Source of the DNA: CAZDVK01 sp964508915
GTDB taxonomy: Bacteria; Pseudomonadota; Alphaproteobacteria; Paracaedibacterales; CAIULA01
Length of the DNA: 64,000 nt
Reading direction: 5' to 3'
Assembly (NCBI GenBank): GCA_964508915.1
Contig: CAZDVK010000008.1
Coordinates: 1 to 64,000 of the forward strand
The notes below the pieces were generated by a model, which saw only the letters and a list, made by a program, of their open reading frames with translations, was not told where the DNA came from and ran no database searches. This document shows positions 44,439-54,532 of this stretch, in pieces. The position numbers were made by a program, and so were the translations under genes. Positions within the stretch are counted from its first letter, which is position 1; each line of letters starts with the position of its first letter.

Positions 44439-44613
44439 TTTAACCTCCAAGTTAATTTTTATTATTGCTTTTTTATAAGCAGGGGAATTATAGCCACCCA
44501 ATTTATTTTTGCAATATCTATTTTTGCGAACTTACTCTTCCTCTATTTGATCTAGAAAATAATTTATTATTTTTTTAAACTTATAAATAAATTGTATTTA
44601 TTAAGTTTCGCGA

Positions 44614-45828
44614 ATGTCGTTGTATTTCTATCGAGCTGTTGACACAAAGGGCTCTCAAACCCAGGGCAATTGGGTTGGGGATTCCCCCAAAGAGTTGTAT
44701 GATTTTCTAAAAAAGCAGCAGCTTACACTGGTGTATCATCGACGGTTCCGGCAAAACACATTTACAGCATTGACCCGTTTCTGGCTTGATGGTCAAAAAA
44801 ACGTTCCATTTTTTTGCACGCAAATGCATCAGTTTCTAACAGCTAAAATTTCTTTAATGGATGCCCTTCAAATCGCTACGGAATCACAGGAAGACAAGAG
44901 CTTTAAAATTGCCCTGGTTGATATTATGAAACGTATCCAATCAGGCGAATCGCTGGGGCAGGCCTTTAAGAATTATCCCATATTATTTGAACCATTTTTC
45001 ATTATTAGTTTGTCGATGGGGGAAAAAACAGGCAATTTGGCCCAGGCTTTTGAAACCATTGCACAGTTTTACGAACAAAAAAACCAACGACATTCTGCAT
45101 TAAAAAAAGCTTTGGCGTATCCGCTGTTTTTATTTTGTATTTTAGTGTTTGTTTTTTATGGTCTTAGTACATTTGTGTTGCCCAATATGGTGCCTTTTTT
45201 TGACACATTAGGAACCCAACAACAGCCCTTGGCACTGCGAACGTTGCAACAATTTATTATGTTTATGGAAAAATATGGCGATATTTTGTTTTACGGGGTG
45301 TGCACCGGCGTATTCATTTTGTTGGTAGGTCTATCTTTTTCAAAAAGGGTACGGGAAAATTTTATTGACCTGAAGTTTCATATTCCTGTTATTGGTTTTT
45401 TGCTTCGCAATTTTTATATGGCGGACTTCCTTAAATATGTGTCCCTTCTTTTAAAACAAAAGGAAAACTTAATAACGGCCCTTGAACACGCAACCCAAAG
45501 TGTTCCCAATAAAAACCTGCAAAAACAATTGGGTATTATTTCAAACCATGTTCAGCAAGGAAAAAGCTTTAGAACAGCTATGGGGCAAAGTAATCTGTTC
45601 AATTCAGTCATTTTGAAATTTATAGAAATTGGCGAACATACGGGAACATTAGATATCATGTTAATGTATGCTTCTGAAAATTTATCTAGACAGAGCCTAT
45701 TAAAAATGAACACACTAATAGGAAGAGTTGGCCCTGTTTTTATTAGTATTATAGGTGCCGTTATTATCTGGATTGTATTAGCAACCGTGGTTCCAATTTA
45801 TGACGTTTTGGCAGTCCTTCACTTTTAA
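44614..45828 (+). CDS. GspF/PilC-family inner membrane platform protein
   Basis: A 404-residue protein of the type II secretion/type IV pilus platform family. N-terminal FYRAVDTKGSQTQGNW domain, then two repeated T2SSF helical domains, each with the family pattern: MHQFLTAKISLMDALQIATES with IQSGESLGQAFKNYP in the first, and FLKYVSLLLKQKENLITALEHAT with VQQGKSFRTAMGQSN in the second. Membrane helices follow the first domain and end the protein. The next two genes encode other inner-membrane parts, overlapping or close. The assembly ATPase and pilins are not in the window. Confidence 0.9.
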   Translation: MSLYFYRAVDTKGSQTQGNWVGDSPKELYDFLKKQQLTLVYHRRFRQNTFTALTRFWLDGQKNVPFFCTQMHQFLTAKISLMDALQIATESQEDKSFKIALVDIMKRIQSGESLGQAFKNYPILFEPFFIISLSMGEKTGNLAQAFETIAQFYEQKNQRHSALKKALAYPLFLFCILVFVFYGLSTFVLPNMVPFFDTLGTQQQPLALRTLQQFIMFMEKYGDILFYGVCTGVFILLVGLSFSKRVRENFIDLKFHIPVIGFLLRNFYMADFLKYVSLLLKQKENLITALEHATQSVPNKNLQKQLGIISNHVQQGKSFRTAMGQSNLFNSVILKFIEIGEHTGTLDIMLMYASENLSRQSLLKMNTLIGRVGPVFISIIGAVIIWIVLATVVPIYDVLAVLHF

Positions 45829-47338
45829 CCGCTCCATTCATGTGGACCGATTGTTTCAAGGGGTTCAAGAGCTTTTGAAAAGGGTGGGTCCATACCTGTC
45901 CCAGGTTCATGATCGCTTAACGGAATCATACCCTAAAAGTTATTTAGGGTTTGTTATTCGTTCCCAAGTCATTGTTATTTCCCGATTTGTGGATGACGTT
46001 TTGGTGGAACAAAAAACCTTTCACTTTGCTGAAGAAACGCAAAACGCTCTTTCAAACTATTTACAGCAACATGCTGATTTGCCCTTACATATTATATTTC
46101 AAGGGGGTGAAGCTGATTTTCGCCTGGCATCCTTAAAACATGTTCGTTTCTTTGATAGGCCGTCCCTACTGCGTCAGATTAAAATGGGGGAGTTTTCCCA
46201 TCATCACTGGACCTTAAAACTCTATTCCCCTACCCAAGATGATAGGCATCGGTATTTGTTGGCAGGTGTTCGACCTACCCAAATTTTGAAAAATGTACTT
46301 GAGTTTATTGTGGCCCAGCCTAACCCTATTGCAGGCGTTCATTTGTGGCCCATTTTATTGGCACAACAAGTGCTTTTTGAAAACCCAACGGCGAATAAAT
46401 GGGTTTTTATTCTGCACAAGCAAGATGATGATTTTTGGCATTTGGTTGTTTGTCAAAATGGTGCTGTCGTTATGTACCGGCATGGGTTTTTTGACAACTT
46501 AAAAAAAATAGACCAACAATTATCGAAAGAAGTTGTGGCAACACTTCGTTACTTGAACCGCAACGGTTTTCAAGAAGGGGACGATATTACAATTTTACAA
46601 AGTAATATACCGCCCTTGTCGTTACCCAGTGATGTGCACGCCGATATCGTGACTTTAGATACGCCTATTGTTCCTTATGCGCCTTTGCTGAAAAGGTGGA
46701 ATCTTCGAACATTTCTTGGTGAACTCATATTCAAAATTTTCGGCTCGCGGTTTGCAAACAATCTGCCTCAAAAACAGGGGTCATTAAATTTATCCGCTTT
46801 TTTGCCGCAAAGGCTTGCTTATGTTTTACCCCAAGTCTTGACGCAAATATTACCCCCCTTTGTTTTGTTTTTTATCATGGCTGGCGCTTTGTTTTTTGTT
46901 AAATCTCATAGCCAACAAGGGGCATTAAATACGCTGAACGAACAAATTCAAAAGTTAACATTAACAGATGCCGATCAAAAAAATTTGGCGAATGCCCGTT
47001 TGTTCCACTATTACAAAGCACATTTACCAACGAATCCGGCATTGATCTTAAAAACCCTGTCCAAACACCTAACGGCTTCCGCTGTGGTTACAGACATTAA
47101 ATGGGCGCCCACAACGTTACCTGATTTGCCATTTTCTTTAAAAGTTAAAATCAGTTTTGATGAAGCATCTTTAACAAAGGTAAAAAAAGGGGCAAAAATA
47201 TCTTCTTTGGAAACTTTACAAAATAAAATTTCCCAAACTATTCAAAAAGAATTCAAAACAGCCCACATTCAATGGCAGCCAACCAATCAGAAAAATGCAT
47301 ATACCCTCAACATCAGTTACGGTCATGACCCATCATAA
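45800..47338 (+). CDS. PilM/PilN- or GspL-like assembly protein
   Basis: The 512-residue product overlaps the previous gene by 29 bases and the next by 14. Its N-terminal 330 residues look like a cytoplasmic domain of mixed alpha/beta type; one transmembrane helix follows (LPPFVLFFIMAGALFFV, about 348-365), then a coiled-coil start (ALNTLNEQIQKL) and a periplasmic ferredoxin-like region. That order is the layout of GspL and of fused PilM-PilN. Sequence identity to either is not obvious by eye, so the call rests on topology and on the flanking GspF and GspM/PilO-like genes. Confidence 0.62.
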   Translation: MTFWQSFTFNRSIHVDRLFQGVQELLKRVGPYLSQVHDRLTESYPKSYLGFVIRSQVIVISRFVDDVLVEQKTFHFAEETQNALSNYLQQHADLPLHIIFQGGEADFRLASLKHVRFFDRPSLLRQIKMGEFSHHHWTLKLYSPTQDDRHRYLLAGVRPTQILKNVLEFIVAQPNPIAGVHLWPILLAQQVLFENPTANKWVFILHKQDDDFWHLVVCQNGAVVMYRHGFFDNLKKIDQQLSKEVVATLRYLNRNGFQEGDDITILQSNIPPLSLPSDVHADIVTLDTPIVPYAPLLKRWNLRTFLGELIFKIFGSRFANNLPQKQGSLNLSAFLPQRLAYVLPQVLTQILPPFVLFFIMAGALFFVKSHSQQGALNTLNEQIQKLTLTDADQKNLANARLFHYYKAHLPTNPALILKTLSKHLTASAVVTDIKWAPTTLPDLPFSLKVKISFDEASLTKVKKGAKISSLETLQNKISQTIQKEFKTAHIQWQPTNQKNAYTLNISYGHDPS

Positions 47339-47960
47339 AATATCTTATTCCCACATATTTAAATCGTGGATGCACCTATCAACAGGGGGCATTTTTGCCG
47401 TTTTATTGTGCGCTTTAGCTGTCAGTGTAACTTGGTTTTCTTTTCACCATACTTACTATGCAAATTTAGGTGAAAAAATAAAATCTTTTGAACAGCAACG
47501 TGAAAATCTTGAATCAGATCATAAAGATTTAAGTGATTTTCAAGCTGCATCACAACAGGGCGTGCAAATTTATCAAGATTTTCATCGAAAACATCTAAAT
47601 AAGCCGTCGGGGGTAGAATACCTTCAAGAAAAAATTCAAAAGTGGCAAAAACAGTTTAAAATTCAAACCCTTCATACCCAAGTCGGAACACCGATTTTGG
47701 AATCTGAACCCCATCAATTATGGCGTGTTTCTGTAGCCATTGATTTAAGTGTTTTGAAAGATAAAGTGTTTTTTCAATTCCTAGACAAAATTCAGTGGGA
47801 ATTACCTGGGCTGGTTACGATTAAAAATATGTCTGTTTCACGAGTTTCGGCGTTAACGGATGATATGGTTCGTGAGCTCATTCGGGGTAACAGCAAGGGA
47901 ATTAACTTATTCCAAGGTAAAATAGAATTCGATTGGGTGTATTTAGCCAAAAAGCCATAG
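47325..47960 (+). CDS. PilO/GspM-like inner membrane protein
   Basis: A 211-residue product from the ATG at 47325, which overlaps the previous stop. It has one transmembrane helix near residues 20-40 (GIFAVLLCALAVSVTWFSF), a coiled coil (IKSFEQQRENLESDHKDL) and a periplasmic domain with a beta-rich C-terminus. This is the arrangement of PilO and GspM, which pair with PilN and GspL respectively. Third gene of the cluster. Function assignment comes from topology and order only. Confidence 0.6.
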   Translation: MTHHKISYSHIFKSWMHLSTGGIFAVLLCALAVSVTWFSFHHTYYANLGEKIKSFEQQRENLESDHKDLSDFQAASQQGVQIYQDFHRKHLNKPSGVEYLQEKIQKWQKQFKIQTLHTQVGTPILESEPHQLWRVSVAIDLSVLKDKVFFQFLDKIQWELPGLVTIKNMSVSRVSALTDDMVRELIRGNSKGINLFQGKIEFDWVYLAKKP

Positions 47961-48076
47961 GTATGGAAATTTGATACGACCCTGCAGAAAATAGACGCCT
48001 ATGTCATAAATTCTTGCTTATTGAAGAAATTTAGGTTGAGATTAAATAAAACTATTCTAAAAAAAGGCTAAAAACA

Positions 48077-49309
48077 TTGTCTTCTATTATTCAGCGTATG
48101 GCGATTGATGAAGAAAAACTAAAATCTGCCTTAGCTTCAGACCAAGGGGAAGCGGGCCCTTTTCTACAGTACGATCTTATTTATGATCAGATCAAAGAAG
48201 CACGCCGAGAAGATGATGAAACATTATCGCAAGGAATTTGGCAAACAGACCTGAAGCGTGCTGATTGGCCTCTTGTTGAATCTTTGTGCATAGACAGTTT
48301 AGAAAACAAAACCAAAGACCTGCAGCTTTTAGGTTGGTTGTGTGAATCTTGGATTGTGCTTGACCATTTACCAGGGTTTCAAAGGGGAATTCACCTGATG
48401 ACCGAACTATTGGTGAAATTTTGGGACACAATACACCCCTTACCTGAGGATGGTGATTATGAATATCGGCTGCGCATTTTAGATTGGTGTCACGAGAATT
48501 TAGCAAATCGACTTATATTTGTGCCCGTTGTCGAGGGATCTGACTTTACAATGAATTTAGCCGACTGGATAGACGCTGTTAATTTAGATTTAATTGTCAA
48601 ACGGTCGCAAGACGGCAAAAGCTTATTAGCAAAAGCAGAATCGTCTAACCGAATGACGTTGAATAAGTTTCGCTATAACCTCAAAAAAGCTACGTTTGAT
48701 TCTTTAAAGTGCACTTTGAAAGAAACGGAAGACGCACAAAAAGCACTTAGTGAACTAACAACTTGCCTAAGGGAAAAGTTAGGACCTGCGGCGCCTGTTT
48801 TTTTAAAAATCAAAACGAATTTAGATGATATTTTGCGCATCTGTAAAACGGGCCTTGAGATTTTAGAATCTGAACAAAATAGTTTAAGAGCCAAAAACCA
48901 AGCACAGGAAATACCATCAGAAAGTATCGAAAACTTACTAACGGATCATTCAGAAAACGCGTCACAAAATCCTTCAGAGAACGTGGATGACAACACCTTG
49001 ACCGTGAATGGGCGAAGTGAGGCATACCAGGCATTGTCAGACATAGGTGCTTTTTTAAAAAGTTTAGACCCGCACAGTCCGGCACCTTATCTTATTGAAT
49101 TAGTTGTGAAATGGCAGAACAAAAGTTTGGTGGAAATTCTGTCAGAGCTTCCCAAACAAACGGAAGGGCCATACCAATTGCTTCGGGTTTTAGGAAATGC
49201 TGCCAACCAACAGCCCATTATGAATGTTCCGCCACCCCCGCAAGTTCCTTCAACGGATCAAGGGTTTAACATGATTAACCCAGCTATGTTTAAAGGCGGT
49301 CATAGCTAA
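48077..49309 (+). CDS. tssA: type VI secretion protein TssA (ImpA family)
   Basis: TssA caps and primes polymerisation of the T6SS tail sheath. The 410-residue product has the ImpA N-terminal domain, KTKDLQLLGWLCESWIVLD followed by LLVKFWDTIHPLPED and YRLRILDWCHEN at about 70-145, and a C-terminal segment GRSEAYQALSDIGAFLKSLDPHSPAPYLI typical of the family's helical end. Start is TTG with AAAAGG nine bases upstream; an ATG at 48098 is possible. None of the other tss genes is here, so it is an orphan in this window; it follows the pilus-like cluster after 116 bases and precedes tamB by 27. Confidence 0.88.
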   Translation: MSSIIQRMAIDEEKLKSALASDQGEAGPFLQYDLIYDQIKEARREDDETLSQGIWQTDLKRADWPLVESLCIDSLENKTKDLQLLGWLCESWIVLDHLPGFQRGIHLMTELLVKFWDTIHPLPEDGDYEYRLRILDWCHENLANRLIFVPVVEGSDFTMNLADWIDAVNLDLIVKRSQDGKSLLAKAESSNRMTLNKFRYNLKKATFDSLKCTLKETEDAQKALSELTTCLREKLGPAAPVFLKIKTNLDDILRICKTGLEILESEQNSLRAKNQAQEIPSESIENLLTDHSENASQNPSENVDDNTLTVNGRSEAYQALSDIGAFLKSLDPHSPAPYLIELVVKWQNKSLVEILSELPKQTEGPYQLLRVLGNAANQQPIMNVPPPPQVPSTDQGFNMINPAMFKGGHS

Positions 49310-49336
49310 TCATGCTTTTTTGGCCTATAATGAAGC

Positions 49337-51991
49337 ATGGCATTTTTATTCAAAATACTTCAATTTTTTCATGCCGTTAGTTTTGGCGTAACGCGGCGTG
49401 TTTGTATTTCAATAGGGGCTCTCACTCTATTAATAGGCTTATTGTTTGCTTCCCTACAGCTTCATTCTGTTCAACAAAAACTTTTTCATCATGTTGTGGA
49501 AAAACATCTGCCCCATCTGTCTGGAAAAATAAGCATTTCAACGATTGATGGTTTTTTCCCAATTTATGGAAAAATCGGTGATATTCAGGTTCAAACACCA
49601 GAGGCCACCCTAGCCGTTCAAAATTTTAAATGGCATTTTTCACTAACCCGTTTGGCTTTTTCCTACATATGCGCAGATACCATTTCCATAAAGTCACAAA
49701 AAAATGACGAACCTTTATCTTTACCTGGCGTGGATGTGCTGGCCGGAATTATTAACCAGCGTCTATTAAAAGCCATTCATATAAAAGATATCCGTATTGA
49801 TGGGCCCTTCCCATGGCAAGGCTCTTTGCAATTAGAACCTCATGAAAATCAGGGGCAAAAATTAAAAATTGAATCCTTAAAAGATTCTATGGAATGTCAC
49901 ATTTTTCATCACAATCAAGCTGTTAACGTAAATTTTGACGCCCTAACCCCTGTTGACGGTTTTTTAAATAGTTATATGGAAAAGTATATTCCGACTATAC
50001 CCAAGGGGCTTGTTAGAATTCAGGGGTCTTTAAGTGGTAATCTTTGGAAAAACCACCCTGAAATCCAGGGAATTGTCATTATTGACCACGAAATTGTTGG
50101 GGCGGTGACCCTAAAAGGAATGGAAAAAGACCAAATAACCCATTTAGAAATTTCAACAGCCCCTAAACGAACAGTTCCTGTTTATATAACAACCGAAATC
50201 AATCATAGCCAGAAAAATGACAGTATTTTGACCGTGAATCAATTCGTAGTGAAAAATAATATGGGCGGAACACTTTTAGCTGGCCAAGGAAAAATAAATT
50301 TTAAAAAAGAATGGGTGTTTGATGGTGTTTTCCAAACTATTGAAGACCAGCAAGTTGCATTAAATACGCACCTTTCTTTCGACCCAACCCATCAAAATAT
50401 TTCAGGCCGATTCCAAAATTTAGAAGATCGAATTGAAGTAGAAGCGCAAATTTTGGGGGATGATATCCACCTAAAAAAACTGGCGGGGATTGCGCACAAT
50501 CTAACATTCTTTTTAGCTGAACCAACAACCATAAACTGGGTCAAAAAAACATTGAACCCAACAAAAATCAATTTTGGCAAAATGCGCCTAGATGTAGGGG
50601 GAACCCTTGACCATAGCGTTTTAAAAGCAACGCTAAATGTTTTTTATGAAAAAAACCATTTGATTGCTGTTCAAGGCAATATTGAAAACGTTTTTGAAGA
50701 TGCCACGCTCAATTTTAAAGCAACCAACCAAATTAATTTAGAAATTCTGGCACCCTTCTTAGGGGGCAGTGATAGGATTCAAGGTATTTTAAATACCAAT
50801 TTAGCTATTCAAGGCTCTATCAAAAAACCGCAGCTTGTCGGAACTATTTATGTGGATAGTGGCCTTTATGAAAATGCTTTTGCAGGCACGTTTTTAAATC
50901 ATGTTAACCTTAAACTACGGGCGCAAGGGCAGCAGTTTGTTGTTGAAACTTTGACGTTTGAAGATGGTCAGAAAAAGCCTGGTTCAGCAGTCGGTGAGGG
51001 AACGGTTCATTTTGAAAATTGGATTCCTTATTTTGATATTCAGATTCATTTAAATAGGTTTGAAATTGCAAATAACGATGGCATCGAAGGTCACGCCACA
51101 GGGTTTTTACATTTGAAAGGCCTTGGGACAGAGGCCAAAATTTTAGGGGAAGCTACCTTAGATAAATTGATTTTATCTATTGAAGAATTAGCCCCTGTTG
51201 AAATACCTGTTTTGGTTTCTGTTGATGCTCCACCTGCGCCAGAAAAAAAGCCCCCTCTACCCTATTTTTTAATGGATGTAACCCTAAAAGCCAGTGAAAT
51301 TTATATCATCGGATTTGGCATTGAAAGCGTATGGCATGGTGAAATGCAGGTTATTAACCCTGTTTCTTCCCCGGATCTTTTAGGAACCATTACATTAAAA
51401 AAAGGAAAGCTGGAAATTTTAGGGAAACCTATGAAACTTAGAAAAGGAACCATTACCTATGACCTTGAAAAACTAAGTGATCCGTTGCTGAAAATTCGTG
51501 CAACCAAAGAACAAGGCGGCGAAAAAATTGCCCTTAAGATAGAAGGTCGTGCATCGAATCCAAAATTCACGTTTACATCGTCTCCACCCCTTCCTGAAGA
51601 GGAGGTTTTGTCTCGGCTTTTGTTTGGCAAAGAAATTAGTGCTATTTCACCAACACAAAGTTTACAGCTTGCAACTGCGGCAGCATCTATGAATGGTCAG
51701 GGTGGGCTGAATGTAATGGATACTTTCCGAAAATCTTTCCGATTTGATAGCTTTGAACTGAAAGATAATAAGCGCTTTAATACAACGTCAGGAGAAGAAG
51801 AAACCAGCCGTTCCCTAAGCCTTGGCAAAGAATTTGGGCCTATGAAACTGTCACTCGATCAAGGGGTTAGTACAGGCGCCAACAGCAAAGCAACTGCTGA
51901 AATAGAGCTGAGCCGGAACCTAAGCCTAGAAGGCGATGTCGGTGGCGACCGCAATTCAGGCATCGGCCTGACATGGCGTAAAAGGTACTAG
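49337..51991 (+). CDS. tamB: TamB-family translocation and assembly module protein
   Basis: TamB-type proteins span the periplasm as a hydrophobic beta groove and take part in outer-membrane protein assembly or phospholipid transport. The 884-residue product has an N-terminal anchor (VCISIGALTLLIGLLFASL), long repetitive beta-rich sequence, and the C-terminal DUF490 domain with TYDLEKLSDPLLKIRA, SNPKFTFTSSPPLPEEEVLSRLLFG and a final barrel-like region ending LTWRKRY. It is shorter than the 1259-residue E. coli protein. tamA, its usual upstream neighbour, is missing; tssA takes that place. Confidence 0.9.
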   Translation: MAFLFKILQFFHAVSFGVTRRVCISIGALTLLIGLLFASLQLHSVQQKLFHHVVEKHLPHLSGKISISTIDGFFPIYGKIGDIQVQTPEATLAVQNFKWHFSLTRLAFSYICADTISIKSQKNDEPLSLPGVDVLAGIINQRLLKAIHIKDIRIDGPFPWQGSLQLEPHENQGQKLKIESLKDSMECHIFHHNQAVNVNFDALTPVDGFLNSYMEKYIPTIPKGLVRIQGSLSGNLWKNHPEIQGIVIIDHEIVGAVTLKGMEKDQITHLEISTAPKRTVPVYITTEINHSQKNDSILTVNQFVVKNNMGGTLLAGQGKINFKKEWVFDGVFQTIEDQQVALNTHLSFDPTHQNISGRFQNLEDRIEVEAQILGDDIHLKKLAGIAHNLTFFLAEPTTINWVKKTLNPTKINFGKMRLDVGGTLDHSVLKATLNVFYEKNHLIAVQGNIENVFEDATLNFKATNQINLEILAPFLGGSDRIQGILNTNLAIQGSIKKPQLVGTIYVDSGLYENAFAGTFLNHVNLKLRAQGQQFVVETLTFEDGQKKPGSAVGEGTVHFENWIPYFDIQIHLNRFEIANNDGIEGHATGFLHLKGLGTEAKILGEATLDKLILSIEELAPVEIPVLVSVDAPPAPEKKPPLPYFLMDVTLKASEIYIIGFGIESVWHGEMQVINPVSSPDLLGTITLKKGKLEILGKPMKLRKGTITYDLEKLSDPLLKIRATKEQGGEKIALKIEGRASNPKFTFTSSPPLPEEEVLSRLLFGKEISAISPTQSLQLATAAASMNGQGGLNVMDTFRKSFRFDSFELKDNKRFNTTSGEEETSRSLSLGKEFGPMKLSLDQGVSTGANSKATAEIELSRNLSLEGDVGGDRNSGIGLTWRKRY

Positions 51992-52051
51992 GGGGGAATA
52001 ACCTCCTGAATTAGAATTTTAGGTCAACTAAATTCCAAAAAATCACTGCAC

Positions 52052-53491
52052 TTATGCATCTGGAAATAACGACCTGACCCTTTCTAATAATTCAATAGCA
52101 AGGGTGTGAAAAACACGGTGACCATCAGCATCAGCTGCAAAAGTATTTAATCTTCGTTCTGCTGCCTCTGGTGTTCCCTCCAAAGATCGTAGAATCAGGT
52201 TAATATTACTGATATCAAATGATAGTTTTAAATCCTCTTTAAGTATGGGGTAATCTTTATCACCTTTTGCTGCTTCAACCTTTGCAATTAAACCATCAGT
52301 CATTGGGCTATCTCCTGCTGTGGGAGAATGCTTAATATCTAATAAACGTCCACATTCATAAAATTCACTTTTAGGGTAGGGAGCACCTGTTCTTTGAGCC
52401 TTATAGGTGAAAGTTGTTCTTGAGCCATTCATTAATGAAACAGTTGCGGTTCCGCTATAGGATGTTCCATCAAAGGTAGGGGGCGTGGAGAAACTCATCC
52501 CGCCATAATTATCGTCTACACCAAATACAGATGCCAAAATTTCATGAAAGGGGTCGCTGGTTCTTACAGGAAACGAAAGCGTTCTTTGAAGGTAAGCCAT
52601 TGCACTATCAAAAAGCTGTTTCATTGTTAGTGGTGTGGAAACGGGATTAAATTCATAAACGCCATTTTCATGAATCATAAAGAAAACAAATGTTTCAAGC
52701 GGGGAAAAATCTGCCATTTCTAAACCGTATTTTTTAATCTCGCCCAAGATAAATTTTTGTGCAGGTGATGAAAGATTCCGATGGCAAATACGTGTGTGAA
52801 ATAAATCATGTATCAAAAAATCGTAAGGTGTTCGGTTGTATAGGCCGTGTGGGCTTGATTTAACAGGCATTGTTCCAATTGGAAGGGCACACAAATTGAC
52901 TTCTAATTCAGAAAGTAAATTAGATACAATTCGGCTAACCTTAAATCCACCCTTGCGCACATAAATTACATATGGTTTTAGGGCAAACCCTTCAAAAACA
53001 CTGGCGAAAACAGGTTTGTAAGATCGTGGAGAATCTTGGGTTTGATAAACTTCATGAGATTCATAAAAAGGCGTGGTTTCCCACGAACCTTCTGTGAGTA
53101 GTTTTTTTAGGTCAACGTGAAGCTCCATAGGGTATTCTTCATCTGGATAATATTCTTGAACCATAGCCAGTTTTAGATTGAATAAAACAAACTCTACTGC
53201 TGTTAAGCCTTCATCTTTTTTTGACTCTAATTCTTTTCTTAAGCTTTCGCATCTTGCTGTGATAACAGGATTATCAGAAAATTTAGACTCAACAAAACGA
53301 ATTCCATTTTCGGCAATTGCCGTAAAACCAGGAATTTTCGTTGTATCAGGATCATAGTCCTTAATGCCAGCATAGGTAGCATGATAAGCACTTATTTGGT
53401 CATCAACCGACGGAAAACCGCCGGAAGCAAATAATATATTTGTGAAAAAAATAAATAAAAGGGTGAATCGTATTATCATGGGAGGGTTCAT
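52052..53491 (-). CDS. secreted protein, unknown function, 479 residues
   Basis: The frame opens at 53578, but the ATG at 53491 gives a typical signal peptide (MNPPMIIRFTLLFIFFTNILFASG), with another ATG four codons later. No family was recognised. The mature protein is mixed alpha/beta. A histidine-rich segment, YDFLIHDLFHTRICHRN near residue 235, has HDLFH and could bind metal, though no complete known motif is seen. SFSTPPTFDGTSYSGTATVS near residue 355 looks like beta strands. It follows rsmE and is convergent with tamB. A host-directed or envelope role is inferred from export only. Confidence 0.68.
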   Translation of the reverse strand: MNPPMIIRFTLLFIFFTNILFASGGFPSVDDQISAYHATYAGIKDYDPDTTKIPGFTAIAENGIRFVESKFSDNPVITARCESLRKELESKKDEGLTAVEFVLFNLKLAMVQEYYPDEEYPMELHVDLKKLLTEGSWETTPFYESHEVYQTQDSPRSYKPVFASVFEGFALKPYVIYVRKGGFKVSRIVSNLLSELEVNLCALPIGTMPVKSSPHGLYNRTPYDFLIHDLFHTRICHRNLSSPAQKFILGEIKKYGLEMADFSPLETFVFFMIHENGVYEFNPVSTPLTMKQLFDSAMAYLQRTLSFPVRTSDPFHEILASVFGVDDNYGGMSFSTPPTFDGTSYSGTATVSLMNGSRTTFTYKAQRTGAPYPKSEFYECGRLLDIKHSPTAGDSPMTDGLIAKVEAAKGDKDYPILKEDLKLSFDISNINLILRSLEGTPEAAERRLNTFAADADGHRVFHTLAIELLERVRSLFPDA

Positions 53492-53553
53492 TTTTATAAT
53501 TTTATTAAAATTTCTTACAGTGAAAATAAAAAATAATCTAGTCGTCTTTTTTT

Positions 53554-54234
53554 CTATATTTGCCGTGCCAACAAACACAATGCGGCTGTTTCAGCCCGTA
53601 AAATACGTGGCCCAAGGGTTACAGAAGTTATACCTTTTTTCGTATTCAAAAGGTTGCTTTCATTCACGCTCCACCCGCCTTCAGGGCCTACTAGAAAACC
53701 AACAGGGCCGTCAAAATGACTGAATAAGGGGGTATTTTCCCGCTCTAGCGCACAAAACCACCTTACATCTTTGGATAAAGTATTCAAAAAATCTTGAAAG
53801 GATAAAACAGGGTGAATTGTTGGAATGCACAATCGTTCACACTGCTGACTGGCATCGATAACCTGCTGCTGGGCACGTTGTGCATGAAACCTGTGGGTAT
53901 TAGTGCGATCTGTTATTAAAGGCTGCAGGTGCGTAACGCCTAATTCTGTGGCTTTTTCAAGTAAAAAACCCATGGCATCATGTTTTAGCAGGGCAAATGC
54001 CAACCAAACTTCGGGTAATATTTCCTTTTGGCGTAGCTGTTTACCTAATTGCGCGATTGTTTGTTTTTTGGAAATTTCTTGGATAGTTGCTCCCCATTCC
54101 CCTTGTTCATTAAACAGAGAAAAAGAACCGCCAACTTTTAAGCGCAAAACCGTTGTTAAATAGTGGTTTTGATCGGGCGATAGGGTGCACTGTTCATTTT
54201 CTGCCAAAAAGTCAGGGGTGTACAGGCGCACCAT
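53554..54234 (-). CDS. rsmE: 16S rRNA (uracil1498-N3)-methyltransferase
   Basis: RsmE methylates U1498 in helix 44 of 16S rRNA. The 226-residue product has the small N-terminal PUA-like domain and a SPOUT-type C-terminal domain with LLEKATELGVTHLQPLITDR, QQCERLCIPTIHP, VGFLVGPEGGWS (the SAM-binding trefoil knot loop) and TLGPRILRAETAAL. Length is typical. It follows rpsO by 12 bases, where pnp is commonly found in other bacteria. Confidence 0.95.
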   Translation of the reverse strand: MVRLYTPDFLAENEQCTLSPDQNHYLTTVLRLKVGGSFSLFNEQGEWGATIQEISKKQTIAQLGKQLRQKEILPEVWLAFALLKHDAMGFLLEKATELGVTHLQPLITDRTNTHRFHAQRAQQQVIDASQQCERLCIPTIHPVLSFQDFLNTLSKDVRWFCALERENTPLFSHFDGPVGFLVGPEGGWSVNESNLLNTKKGITSVTLGPRILRAETAALCLLARQI

Positions 54235-54246
54235 AATAAATAATAA

Positions 54247-54516
54247 CTAACGGCGGATACCAAGAGATTGAATCAAATCTTGATAGCGCTTCACGCTTTT
54301 CTTTTTTAGATAATCTAACAAACGACGGCGGGCCCCAACCATCATCAATAACCCACGGCGAGAGTGAAAATCTTTCTTATGTTCACCCATGTGGTCTGAT
54401 AGATTGCGAATTCGTTCCGTTAGAATAGCAACTTGCACTTCCGGTGACCCAGTATCATTCGGGTTTGTTGCGTATTGTTGAATAAGTTCTTGTTTGCGTT
54501 CTGCAGATATCGACAT
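54247..54516 (-). CDS. rpsO: 30S ribosomal protein S15
   Basis: The 89-residue protein matches S15, a primary binder of 16S rRNA helices 20-22: TGSPEVQVAILTERIRNLSDH and HSRRGLLMMVGARRRLLDYL are diagnostic, ending in LGIRR. Length is exactly standard. The gene lies between truB (16-base gap) and rsmE (12-base gap). The truB-rpsO order is widely conserved; pnp is not the next gene here. Confidence 0.98.
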   Translation of the reverse strand: MSISAERKQELIQQYATNPNDTGSPEVQVAILTERIRNLSDHMGEHKKDFHSRRGLLMMVGARRRLLDYLKKKSVKRYQDLIQSLGIRR

Positions 54517-54532
54517 CGTCTATTCCTTAATT

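Noticed and set aside
45800..47960. Reading the three-gene cluster as a complete type IV pilus system
   Set aside because: No PilB/GspE, secretin, pilin or peptidase gene accompanies it, so only a partial machine can be claimed.
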